Source: Adineta steineri (Eukaryota > Rotifera > Eurotatoria > Adinetida > Adinetidae). From it: a stretch of DNA of 64,000 nt. Shown here in pieces: positions 26,858 to 38,751 of the stretch. Position 1 is the stretch's first letter. Every line of letters starts with the position of its first letter. The stretch is taken from NCBI GenBank assembly GCA_905250115.1, contig CAJNOI010000027.1:62001-126000 (forward strand), read 5' to 3'. A model generated the notes under the pieces. It saw only the letters and a list, made by a program, of their open reading frames with translations. It ran no database searches and had not been told where the DNA came from. The position numbers and the translations under genes are program-made.

Positions 26858-28222
26858 TTTGTTTCAAAATCTTATATGATATGCTTGATTATTTATTTCT
26901 TTAGGAATAGACACATATATTTGTTGATCTGATCAATTGCTTAATAATTATTTTCAGATGATCGACATCCCATTTTTTTTTTACATCGTTAAGGTCTGTC
27001 TGTTGTTCGCTGAGATGCATCGTTTATTATAATAAGAACCGCTTAATAATGATGATAATAATAAACAAACAGCTGTCAGTAAAGATCCATGCAGATATTT
27101 TGCTCTATTCCCTCTCTCTTTCCACTTACTTTATCGACCTTCATCTTAGTTGTCATCGACGCGTCTTTAGATAGTTGTTTAATTTATCTCGATGTCAATC
27201 TTCTAGTTTTCATTCCATACAAAATAAATATCTATCTTTAATAAGATATATTGACGAAGAAAAAAACATTTTTATATATTTAAAATATACGTGTGATTTT
27301 CTTTAAAAAAAAATAGTCATCTATAGTTATAAGCCATACACATGTCGTCACAGACATCAATGACATAATCAGAACTAATGACAAGGACTTTCTTTTTCCT
27401 TGTATGATACTTGCCGACTGATAAAGACCATATGAGTATTCCAATAATATATTGTGTTAACAAAGAATAATGTACAAATATTAGTAGAAAATTTCTTTTT
27501 GTCAATAATGAAAACAATCAGAATAATACTATTTATTAATGTTTATATGTATGTATAACACATGTCTTTCTTGAGGATTAAATAATTTATAAAGATTCTG
27601 TTTAGAGATTATTTATGGTACTGCTAAATATCAATTATAATGAGATGTATCTCGGTTGGTAGATCTCGTCATCTAGATGTTAATAGATTTAATTAGACAT
27701 AAAATCATCTATGAGAATCGAATGTATATATTTATAGATGAAAGCAAAACAAAAAAAAGTAAGTAATTCCAATAGTAGAAATAGTTATCAGCTAAAAACC
27801 TTCAACATATAGAATAGACTGATGATGTCTACGATAGATAAAGCAAGAAGTATTGTCATTGCTTATCAAGACATAATACCATTGACACCAAAATATATTC
27901 ATTGAAAGATAATTATAATGCCATGAACTAATAGGTTTTATCCTTGTGTTTACCACATTTTTCCACATGGTGAATATGTCTAATATATAATCCCCAAATA
28001 ATCTATTTACTATAATTGAAAATCTTCTTTCCATCTTATTCATTTTCATATAAAACAATCTTTTTCTTTTATTAACCTTAAAGAATAAGAAATGATTATT
28101 TACATATTTTCTTTTTCAACGAATGTTATTTTTAAAAAAGAACATTCCATAAATATATATGTATATATACACACACATAACAAAGCAAAAATTCTCGACG
28201 CTAATGTCTACAATTGACTTCA
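26858..28222. other. Intergenic, no gene seen
   Basis: About 1.4 kb upstream of the PAICS-like gene (-). AT-rich; frames at 27317-27517 and 27792-28058 (-) are short, lack splice partners and show no family features. A short alternating AT/AC tract is near 28157-28177. Confidence 0.5.
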
Positions 28223-28624
28223 TTAGACAAGCCTTGTTTTCTAAAAGATAAAAAGAATATTATGAAAAAAATTTATAGACAAAAAAAAATACGTACAAGA
28301 ATAAGTGTTACCATTAATAATGTTGCCTTTGTTTCAACTTTCATATCATGTGGAACTGAATAATAAAAGAATATTAAAAAGAATTCTTTAGAAAATTTAA
28401 ACATACTTTTAACAGCTACAGCTTGTCCATATTCTGATCTTTCAAGATCAGTTGAAAATGGATACATTCTTCCAATATTTGTTGTTTCATCACTATCAAT
28501 AATTTCAAATTCAGGTACACGATGTTGAATTTTACTTCTTAAATGACTTTTACGTAATATAACACTTGCTACATGTTCACGTCTATTATCGTATATATCA
28601 TACCATACTTTCGCAAATGCCACA
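28223..28624 (-). CDS. Incomplete gene: three exons of an unknown membrane protein
   Basis: Exons (minus) 28624-28407, 28355-28297 and 28240-28223 join in frame. They encode FAKVWYDIYDNRREHVAS, a charged segment rich in Ser/Asp/Glu (EFEIIDSDETTNIG), then a short hydrophobic helix ETKATLLMVTLIL and the end KTRLV-stop. The first exon has a good acceptor (TTTTTTCATTATAG) but no ATG in its frame; a longer open read-through to 28734 would start only with TTG. The true 5' exon is therefore missing from view, or this is a decayed gene. It lies divergent to the carboxypeptidase start at 28849. Product unknown. Confidence 0.4.
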
Positions 28625-28848
28625 CTATAATGAAAAAAGAAGAGAATAAAAATGTTCAGATTACATTTAATTACTATTTCTATTGTTATCTTTATGTTAT
28701 CAGAAATAAAATTTAAAATGCCAGTAATGTCCAAATGTCAAAGATTGATTTATTTCTCTTGTTATTTTTTAATCAATTGATATTATTTCGTAAGTAGAAA
28801 AGAAGCAAGAAAAAAAAAGAGATAGAAAAAATCCTATCAACAGATTTC

Positions 28849-30696
28849 ATGACAACTATAATTTGTTTTTCAACTATAATTCTAACATTAATATCATCAT
28901 TAATAGCACAAAATCAATATTTTTATAATTCATCATGGAATCATTCAAATCGACAGAATTATATGGCACCCACATATTTTTATGATGGAGTACCTTTAGA
29001 AAAAAAAATTAATCCAACAGCTTCACCTATAGATACTGTTCTTCCAAGGAATAATCATCAATATAAAAATGATTTGTTTACTACGCGAACAACTTATTTC
29101 TTTTATCCAATATCAACAACAACAATTTCAACAAATAAACATTACCGTGTTAGACGACGAAATCGAACTCGACTGATAACAGCTGCAACATATCCAACTC
29201 CTCAACATTTCGGAATCGTTGTTAATATTTACGAACCAACAGATACAATAAATGGTGATAGTTTTAGTCCATCAACAACACAATATCCATGGTGGCACTC
29301 ACGACCTACCACAACACAATCATTCTATGAACGATTTCCTAAATTACCTTCAAAAGTGCATAAACCACCACCACCAACTGTTCCAAGAAGTTTTACAGCA
29401 TCAAAAATATTCACTTATCCAACAACAACTACTACTACTACCACGACTATCACAAGGACGACGACGACCACCACCACCACCACCACCACCACCACTACAA
29501 CCACATCTTCTCGATCAAGTAATATTTATAAACAATTCTTCTAAAATTAAATATCATTTTAATTTAGCTTCTACGACTTCGTCACCATCCAATTCGTCTC
29601 ATCCATCATCTTGGTTATATACTGTTCCATCGTTTTCTGAAATTATTGATCAATATCCTCGTTATCCAACAATTATACGTTGGTTCGAAGAACTTTCTCG
29701 TCATCCTAATATATCTCGTTTTTTTGCATACGAAATTATTGGTCGTACTCATGAGAATCGTTCATTAATTGTAGCAAAAATTGGTCTTCTACCATTTCGT
29801 GCCAATCGTCGTTCAGTATGGCTTGATGGTGGTATACATGCAAGAGAATGGATTTCAACAGCAACTGTACTTTATTCAATAGCTCGATTAATAAATGGTA
29901 CATTAGCGCGTGATGCTGATGTACGAAAATTAATTGATTCATATGATTTTTATTTTATGCCGGTTGTTAATCCCGATGGTTATGCATATACACATGATGA
30001 TGTTGATGATATTTATGATACACAAGATCAACAACGAATGTGGAGAAAAAATCGACGACCACATGCTGATTGTCCAGGTGTAGATTTAAATCGAAATTTT
30101 CCATTTGCATGGGATAATCGAGGAGCATCAAAATTTCCTTGGTATGTAACTAAGATTTTCTATTAAATTTTTTTTCGTTTTACTATCTTTCATTAAAATT
30201 TAGTGAAGAAACATATCGTGGACCATATCCTGAATCTGAACCAGAAGTTCGATCAATAACAACATTTATATTAAAACGTCGACGTTATTTTCATACATTT
30301 ATAAATTTACATGCATTTGGTAATCTTTGGATGTTACCATTTTCATTTTCAACTCGTATTCGTCCATATGATTATTATCGTAATGAACAATTACTTATAC
30401 AAATGAATCGTTTAAGTATGAATACATTTAAAATTGGACAATCATCAACAGTACTCTATCCAGCAACAGGTACAAGTGAAGATTGGGCAAAAGCTATAGC
30501 ACAAATTCCACATACATTCTCAGTTGAACTTCCACCAAGTTCAGATGCATTTGATATGCGTGAAGATGATTTAAATGGTTTTACATATTATGCTGAGAAA
30601 GATATTGATAAAGTTGCTGAATCAACTTATAATTTAATTCATTTATATCTTAAACATTTAGCAAAAGTTCAATCTCCATCACGAATAACAATTTAA
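28849..30696 (+). CDS. Secreted M14 zinc carboxypeptidase with Thr-rich N-terminal region
   Basis: Exons 28849-29518, 29568-30141, 30204-30696; 578 aa. Signal peptide, then ~200 residues rich in Thr/Pro/Ser, including RVRRRNRTR (possible furin site) and a long Thr run encoded by ACC/ACG/ACT triplets (about 29425-29505). The C-terminal ~340 residues are a carboxypeptidase A/B (M14A) domain. It has HAREW (Zn ligands His and Glu), DLNRNF (substrate Asn-Arg), INLHAFG (third Zn His), TVLYPATGTSEDW (catalytic Tyr region) and TFSVELPP (catalytic Glu). The usual inhibitory propeptide is replaced by the Thr-rich stretch. Substrate preference (A or B type) cannot be told from the residues seen. Likely a secreted digestive or processing enzyme, O-glycosylated. 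Confidence 0.9.
29425..29510 (+). repeat. Thr-codon trinucleotide repeat in the carboxypeptidase gene
   Basis: A stretch of ACT, ACC, ACG and ACA triplets, including an (ACC)n core, encodes an almost unbroken Thr run in the N-terminal region. Such a triplet tract is prone to length change. Confidence 0.85.
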
Positions 30697-30762
30697 GAAA
30701 AAATTCAATTCTTCGTTTTTTCGCTTCGTTTTTTTCTTTCGATAAAATAAAGTAGTTTTTAT

Positions 30763-31252
30763 TTAAACATACCCTTGTCGTACAGATCCAACCACTAGAC
30801 TTTCATCTGATACTGTTGTTTTACATTGTACATCTTGTTTACAACATGTTTGACAAAAAAGAGGTAGACGATTATGATAGAATTCCAAAACAATCTAGAA
30901 AATGTTTTTAGAATAGAGAAATAAAAAGAGAATTGATATTCTAAATCTACTTGTTTTGTACCAGGTATTGTTAAAATAATTCGATGTGTAAATATTGAAT
31001 TTAATGTAGATGTATTGGCTTTATCACCAATTTGATAATCAAATAAAGCTTTATTAACTCTTGATACAATTTTTCCACATTCAACTGCTCCAATTTCATT
31101 TGCAGTTGCTTAAATAATAATGAAAAAATAAAAGGCATTTTTGATAAAATAATTCTCTTACTCGATTGAAATGGTTTAATAATTAATTCTTCTTCGTTCG
31201 AAAGTACAGCCAAGATTTTTGCCATATCATTAATTTCATTACTATTCGCCAT
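30763..31252 (-). CDS. Small unknown protein with C-terminal Cys cluster
   Basis: Exons (minus) 31252-31162, 31108-30951, 30894-30763 join in frame to 126 aa. Start at MANSNEINDMAKILAVL. The middle carries EIGAVECGKIVSRVNKALF; the C-terminal part has FCQTCCKQDVQC, five Cys within a dozen residues. No signal peptide or membrane helix. An in-frame TTG lies just upstream but the ATG at 31252 is the natural start. Tail-to-tail with the carboxypeptidase (stop codons 67 bp apart). Function unknown; the splice sites and uninterrupted phase support a real gene. Confidence 0.6.
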
Positions 31253-34200
31253 TGATTGCAATTCATTCAAAATAATACCAACAAAAAATTGTATTTTGTT
31301 CGAATAATATTTGTATTATCTAGAAGATACAAGACAAATGTACTTTACTTATACACTGTTCATGACTACAATATTACAAAAAAAGAAAAAGTAAGGAGAA
31401 AGGCATTCGTGCATGACTAAATGTATTCATATAACCATTTACACTTAAAGAACGTGTTATTTCGAAAGGAAGAAAAGAAAAATCATACGTACGAAGTCAG
31501 TGACAACATCAAATTGACTAATATTGGTTACACAGTTAGATACAAAGTTCTTTTTATATTCTAAAATAAATATTTATATGTGTATATAGTCATGTTTCTT
31601 CCATTATTTTCAAATAACTCAATCATGTGGACGTGCTATTTCATAAAAACGTAAAAGAAATAGTGTTTTGATACCTTGAAAAAACCCCAGTAAACATAAT
31701 ATATCCCATGTTTTAATATCGTTATCATATATACTCAAAAGAATGTCCTTTAGAAACAGATACTTAGATAAGTACACATTCTATCTCTTTTTAGTTGCAC
31801 GAAATCGAAAAAAATGTGGAATTTATTACCCTATTTACAATGTAAAGAGAAGAAAAAAAAGAAAGGATTACCATGATGTGGAGAGGATTAGAATGAATAA
31901 AAAATAATCGTTATATAAAAACAAATAGGAAATTGATAAATCTGTTCCTATTTTTTTCTTCTAGAAATGCATTATCAAAATATTTTTCTAAGGTCAGAAA
32001 TTGATAAAGTACAATAAAAAATAGGTTTTACTTCCTTTTGGTATGATCTCTTGTAATTAGTACTATAATCGATTAAAAAAAATATGTCCTTTGAAACAAG
32101 TTATTAAATAATGTCATCTGTGCATTTGTTTTAATTTATGCTTCTCCTTATATTCATTATTAATTTGAAATATAATGTCAAATAGAATGTAACATTTCCT
32201 GTGAAAAAGATTTTAAAATATCAAATTAATTAATCCTAAACATACTGTTTTCTATTTGATTAAATAATAGTAGATAGTGTACGAATCAATATTAATTTTA
32301 TCGGAAACATTAATTTTACATTACAAAAAAAATGGCGACCATGAAACATAGTTTTATTATTATTATTATGCTCGTACGATATATGTCATTGTATTCAATA
32401 CCTTTATTGATATGATGAATTACTATTGAATACGAAATATTGCTCGAAAAGATTAAATACAATACTCAGCCAGTGCTTTGAAAAGCATTTCATAGACATT
32501 TTAATAGTATATTCTAGTCTTATAATTAACTTTAACCTTCTATTCTAAAAAGTACATATACCAAGGGGGAATAAGCGAGACTTCAGGAGTGTGTACTTCA
32601 CTAGTACTTCAAAAACATTTTGAAGTAGATGAAGTCTCGCTTTTTCCCCCTTGACATATACAGAAAGTTGTGCTGTAAAATTATAAATGAAATCAGGTGT
32701 ATCATAATAGAAACCGAATATATTAATAAGGTATAATATACATAATCTGCATATGTTAACAACATTTATATAATGTGGACTATATTTTGCATGTCAAGTA
32801 GAAATTAAGATGGAGAAAAGAAGTATGCATGTCGTTGTTTCATATTAAATATATATTTTTCAACAATAATATAAACATGAAAGATAAAATAAAGTATAAA
32901 TATGATTCATTCTGCCAAGTTTTCATGGTTTGATCACTGTATCTTTTTCATTACTATTCATTATCAACCAACAGTTTTGTACCTGTCATGAATCTATACT
33001 TTCTATTTCTACTGATGACAAATGATACGCACAATTTTGTCGTCATGTAAATTAACATATTAGTGCTGGAAAATCATCAGATAGTCCTGTTGAACTTAAT
33101 CCTGAAAAAAAAACAAATTCATATTTATATTGTCAATAGTTATTCAATATATAATGATATCGATTACACTTCTTGGTAGGTATGCATAAGACAAATTTAG
33201 AATTGAATAGTTTTACTGTTTTAGGTAGTTATATATTACCATAGGATGAAGATATTGATCTACGTATTCCCGTTTCAGGCCATTATCGATTGCAATCAAT
33301 TATATCTGATGAATTCTCTTCAAAACCCTAGTCAATCATACTTATCTTCTATCGATATATTTTATTATGATCTAAATTCAACACATGTTTTATTCTTGAT
33401 AAACCCAAAAAACTGTCCTATCCACCAAGATGAGGTATTTCCTATCGTATTTTGACTATTAGGATTATTATGGCTATATCGATCTCGACAGTCTATGGCG
33501 CATTTTGAATGAGTTTATTACTCTTTTCAATATTCTCATAAATATGAAAAATCGACTATATCTAGCTGAAGTATATTTGTTCATATGTTGAATGGTAATG
33601 TGCATCAACTAGATGTATAGAATATCTTAAACTTAATAATCAAACTATTATACATTGTATATGCAGTACGAAATCAATCATATAAAAAATGTTAATTTTT
33701 ATTTATTTATCGATAAAAAAAATTCGTTTTGTTTATTTTTAAATGTAAATGATTTGGCTAAATCTTAAAAAACAATACTATGAACGTGCTCTTATTTAAT
33801 ATATTTGAACATTGTAGCAGACTGTAATTGCATTAAGGAGGTAAAAAAATATGTTTTTCTTTTATTCGTCTTTTCTCACAATTAGAAAATTTATGACGTA
33901 CAACAACGACATTTACGAAAAGGGCAGACTATCGAAAAAATTTATTCAATAATTTCAAATAATATTTCTTTTTAATTATTTGAAAATTTTATTTAAATTA
34001 TAATTTATCTTAGAAGAAGATTATTGTCTTTTTCTTTATTAAATACCTCTTAATCTAAGAACGAGATAGAATATTTCGATGTTATATATAACAAGTTTAT
34101 TTTATTTTGAATCTGTATTCTTTTCTATTAGTATATAAACTCAATCGTATTTTATCTTGTTCTTTTCTTTTCGTTTAGTTCTTATCGATTTATTATAATC

Positions 34201-34328
34201 GTTCATGTGGAACGGTGACTCAGCGCGATGTGTATTTGATTATTTTTATTATTCATAATATGTTGTTTTAGAATACTAATAATAATATTGATTATAAACA
34301 CCAAATTTCGTATAAATTAATATACAAC
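31253..34328. other. Intergenic ~3 kb holding a MITE
   Basis: AT-rich with no supported gene; short frames (for example 33246-33455) are unsupported. It contains the 92-bp inverted-repeat element at 32562-32653. Confidence 0.55.
32562..32653. mobile_element. 92-bp MITE with 24-bp terminal inverted repeats (hAT-like)
   Basis: The ends are 24-bp inverted repeats beginning CAAGGGGGAA, with one mismatch between arms (positions 32562-32585 and 32630-32653). Both sides are flanked by an identical 8-bp direct repeat ACATATAC (32554-32561 and 32654-32661), as expected for a target-site duplication. The interior has a second short hairpin (TACTTCAAAA ... TTTTGAAGTA). No coding capacity. An 8-bp duplication fits the hAT superfamily; the family assignment is inference. 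Confidence 0.85.
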
Positions 34329-35322
34329 ATGCGATTCGATTTCTTATTATTATTTATTCTCTACGCCACATATCCATGTCCATCATATAGTGTATTTTCA
34401 AGTAAAATTAAATTTATTATTATTTATATAATTGTCATATTTATTTTTAGTTCAACAAACATTAACTATACTATGTGATCAATTTCCTCTTATTTCTTAT
34501 GATAATAATACAAATTTACAATGTGCTCGTTTACGTCGAGATGAGAATATTCCAATAGCAACTAATGATCTTGATAGACCTAGTCAAATAATTCTTTTTA
34601 CTATTATCGATCAACCATCATTACAATCATCTCCTGTTAATATAATTCTAAATTTTAATCAATCATTAGATTTACCATCATCAATTAATGAAATACGTCT
34701 TGGTTTATTAGTTACGAATTCGAATTTTATAATAAATAATGCAACTACACAAGTATTTACACCATATAATATACCTATATTTCAATGGCAAGCTTCAGAT
34801 ACAAATACCTATAATCTTACTGATGTACTTCAACTTGAAAATGGTGATTATATAACAGATAAAAGTCTATGTAAATGGAATCTTAATCAATGGAATCGTT
34901 TATTCAATGGCAATGCATTTAGTAATATTTCTTATGTTTATTTTTTGAAAACAACAGATTCTCAATTAAGTTTTACACTTATAAATACAAGTAATAAATC
35001 ATCATCATTATCAATACCATCACCTTATTTGGATATACTTTATTGTGTTCCATATAAATTAGGAACAACAGAAATAGTATTATTGGTTTGTTTTGGTCTT
35101 ATTTTTATTACTGTTGTTATTATTCTTAGTATTTCACAATATTTAAAAAGTGGCGATGATAATCAAGCTACACGTCGTTTACAAGATTATTATCATCGAA
35201 ATGGAGAAGATAACTATTTAAGAAAGCAATTCAAAGATATTCGACATCGTGGAAATATATCAGCTTTACCTAGTGAACATGATGATCAAGTTCCTATTGA
35301 CGGCGAGATATTTGAACATTGA
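34329..35322 (+). CDS. Unknown type I membrane glycoprotein
   Basis: Exons 34329-34401 and 34451-35322; 314 aa. A signal peptide (FLLLFILYATYPCPS) precedes a ~215-residue ectodomain with few Cys and several N-x-S/T sites, ending LDILYCVPYKLGTT. One membrane helix follows (IVLLVCFGLIFITVVIIL), then a ~60-residue charged cytoplasmic tail (ATRRLQDYYHRNGEDNYLRK). No known domain recognised. The phase-1 intron directly after the signal peptide matches many secreted proteins. Function unknown. Confidence 0.72.
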
Positions 35323-36266
35323 TGTATTAAAAATAAATATAAATATTCATGAAATAAAAACTGTTAAACTAAGATAATTATATAATAAATGCTTTGTCAA
35401 TAAGACATAATACATTATACAAGAAAGTAATAATTTAAAATAAGATAACCAAAGATTTAACGAAAAATAAAAGTATTTTTATTATGATTAGAGGCAAAGA
35501 GGATAATTTTGAATATTTGATAAATAAAATATTATCAGTATTGTTTGATATTGTATAATTTATTGATAACATGTTAAAAGTAATCTATTTTGTTTCTAAA
35601 TTCTACCGACGTTTTATAATAATTTCATTTAAAATACTGATATAATCATATCTTTCGATAAATATAAATTAAACTAAGGAATATATCATAGTTACTGCAC
35701 AATGTTTTCAACTATTATTTTAAGGTTTGAGATGTTCAATTTTTCAGAACGAAAATATTTTTCTCTCAATTTAATTATATTGTCTAATCTTTCTCTATAT
35801 AGCTGAGAATATGTTCTCAGTAAACTATGAAATACTTAATAAATTCTATAATACTACTAAGAAATGAAATAAGTCATATTCACTTGATTTTCCCCTTTAT
35901 ATTGTTCGAAGTAATAAGTATAAGTGTTATGAAAGATATGTTTGTTTTCTCTTTTTTGTTGCGTCCTTCGCATACGAGTAGGAAAGTCAAACTTTGTGCT
36001 GGTCAGTGTAATTACGAAATTTGTGCTGGTCACTGTAATTACGAAATTTGTGCTGGTCACTGTAATTACGAAATTTGTGCTGGTCACTGTAATTACGAAA
36101 TTATGATGTAATGTTATATTTATGATCTGAAAAGTATACAAATATCATGTTGTAGACAAAAAGAATCAGTCCGTAATCATAACTTACGGAAGTAGTAGTA
36201 TCAAGAATACTTTTTTTTTGTAAAAATAATATTATTTCAAACAAATTATTTTTCATTTCTATTCAG
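35323..36266. other. Intergenic, holds a minisatellite
   Basis: About 0.9 kb AT-rich DNA between the membrane glycoprotein and the RING gene. It contains four tandem copies of a 27-bp unit and, just before 36267, a pyrimidine-rich AG acceptor. Confidence 0.6.
35995..36102. repeat. 27-bp minisatellite, four copies
   Basis: Four back-to-back 27-bp units (35995, 36022, 36049, 36076), starting TGTGCTGGTC and ending TACGAAATT. Copy 1 differs from the rest by one base (CAG versus CAC). The unit length is a multiple of three, so it stays open on both strands and creates misleading frames. Confidence 0.95.
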
Positions 36267-37499
36267 ATGACATCAACTCAACAAAAAGGTATATCTTCTG
36301 AGCGTATTCATGGTTCAACATCCGTTAATGTTGATTACCTTGAATGTTCTATTTGTCGTGATCTACTTTGGAAACCTATTGCTTGTCAAGAATGTGAAAC
36401 ACCGTTCTGTTCAACATGTATGGATCGATGGCTTGATAATGGATCAATAACATGTCCTACTCGTTGTGAAACATATATTGAACGCAAGTGTCCTCCATTT
36501 ATTACTAAAGTACTCTCATGTTTACAGATTATTTGTTTTTATCAAGCTAATGGTTGTCAAGAAGTAACTATAAAATAATTCAATGATAATCATTATTTTA
36601 TTTTGTATAGATATTACCATATGAAGCATTAGATAAACATGAGATTGAATGTGGTTATCAATTTACAAAGTGTCCTGGTTGTCAATTGGAAATGTTAGAG
36701 AAAGATTTTCTTAATCATAAGGAATCTTATGAATTATTTCCAATGACTTGTGAAGATTGCAAACTTATGTACAAAAGAAATGAAGCGACTACGAAACATA
36801 CGGAAAATATATGTTTACGAAAACAATTTGAACGATTAAAGCTTGAATATAATGAGAGTAGGCATGCAATTCAGAAATTAGATTTAGAATTAGGTGAAAT
36901 ACGTCGTTTACGTATGTAAAATACTTTTTTTTTGTTTTGAATAGTATTGAAAAGATATAATCATCATTTCAGATTCTTGTTTAAAACAAACTATCACATT
37001 TGAAGATTTACCAGAAAGTGCGGTTGAAAATTCATTAAAAATACCAAATGTTTATAAAGGATTTCGATGGACTAAAATCTTTTATATTCATGAATTATTG
37101 GCAGCCAAAGAATGTTCAAAGAGTGGATATGTAACATCTTTCTTACCTGGTGATAGTTTAAATGTCGCTTTCTTCAGTGAAACTGCTACAATTAGTATTG
37201 AACATCCAAATAAAACATTTACTCTTATTTCAATTATGGCATGTGCTGCTTGGAACGATGACTTGGAGTTAACCATCACAGCATATCGAAAATCAATTGT
37301 AGTTAATGATCGTACAGTAATTCTTCTTTTTGGTAGACCTCAACGTATTATGCTTCAATGGGAAAATATAGACAAAGTTATTTTCAAACCATCCGGTGGC
37401 ACTGAACATCTAGAATGTGAAGGACCAGGAACTCATGTTGTACTAACTCAATTGACAATAGATGATTTTTCTGAACAGAAAAAACGAGTTTATGAATAA
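36267..37499 (+). CDS. RING / TRAF-type zinc finger protein with C-terminal beta-sandwich-like domain
   Basis: Exons 36267-36563, 36611-36911, 36973-37499; 374 aa. A C3HC4-type RING near the start (CSICRDLLWKPIACQECET...FCSTCMDRW...CPTRC) fits an E3 ubiquitin ligase. TRAF-type zinc-finger Cys/His spacing follows (CFYQANGCQE...HEIECGYQFTKCPGC...HKES). A coiled coil comes next (RKQFERLKLEYNESRHA). The C-terminal ~150 residues (SGYVTSFLPGDSLNVAFF, ACAAWNDDLELTITAYR, FKPSGGTEH, GPGTHVVLTQLTIDD) resemble secreted carbohydrate-binding-type beta-sandwich domains rather than a MATH domain. The ATG directly follows a splice-acceptor-like TTCTATTCAG, so a 5' UTR intron or trans-spliced leader is likely. 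Confidence 0.82.
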
Positions 37500-38751
37500 G
37501 AACATATTTTTGTATTGTTATAATAATCTTGATTATTGAAAAAAACATTAATAGTTGATAACTGTGTAGAAAAATTCAAACTTTATTTTTTAATTTAATA
37601 TCAGTTTAATAGATTAATCTCAAAATAGCAGAACTATTGACTAGTTGAATTCGAATCGATCCTCTAGATATATTCGTCATCCACTTTTGATTAAAGTTGA
37701 TCTGCTATGGTATTCTGTTTGTCAGAAATTAATAGAAGAAATTTCTTGTATGCATATTAAATACTGAAAATATCATATTTAATTTTAATTATAATAAAAA
37801 AAAACAACAACTATACTTTCAAATCTAAATTTCATGCAAATAGTAATGAGATTTAATGATGTGTTGGAGAAACTTATACTAAACGAAAAAAAGTATGTCT
37901 GGTCATATGAACGATTCATTTAATTAAAAATCTATGATAAAATTGGCTTTGAAAAGAAACATAGACAAAACATTGTAAGTTTGTGTTCTCGGAATTTAGT
38001 TTCCCCATTTTCTTTTTATTCAAACAACAATTCACGATTCGTATTTGCATAAAATAGACTCGATAGTATTTACCTCACTAAGATTATTTTAATGTATAAT
38101 TTTTGTAATGGATGAAAATTTTATTTCTCTATAGATTAAACAATCTTTATTTACTATATTACAAAAACTCTAATAGTTTGAAAAATCAAAATTTATAGAG
38201 ATATTAATCTAATGAAATTTTTTTGTTTCTATATCATATATTCATATTGATATGTTCTATAGAATTATGTTAAATTTTGATTGAATATAACACTGAAAAA
38301 AGCAGATTTTACTCTCCATATCTATTTATTCCAAGATTCATTGTAAAACACTTTAATAAATGCATTTTTTCATCATTAAAATACCTTGTCAATGCAAAAA
38401 AAAGCTTATAAACTCTCATGGATTCATTTAAAAAAGTCTCTTGTTGACATAATAAACAATCCTACTGTATTTTACATTCATATTCTGCAAGAATATTTCG
38501 AACTGACTTCACAAACTTATGATTATTTTAAAATATGAAACAATAGATATACATATATATGTTCTCACGGCAATGATCGTATTTGTTTTATTATTTTTTC
38601 AAATTTTCTATATCATCGATTGATGTTTTAACAAAAAAGAAAAACATAGGTGAACTGACAAACACAACGGAAAAAAAGAGAACTAGACAACACGAACAAA
38701 AAGTTGATGTCTGTTGTTATTGTTGTTGTTGTTATTATTATAATGATTTGT
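37500..38751. other. Intergenic, convergent 3' flanks
   Basis: About 1.25 kb of AT-rich sequence between the 3' ends of the RING gene (+) and HSP90 (-). No gene or notable repeat is seen. Confidence 0.6.

Noticed and set aside
31253-31270. TTG-initiated extension of the small Cys-cluster gene
   Set aside because: A normal ATG lies six codons further in; a non-ATG start is not needed.
35827-36111. 94-codon frame containing CAGHCNYEI repeats
   Set aside because: Created by the 27-bp minisatellite, which is open on both strands. No signal, splice sites or homology support a protein.
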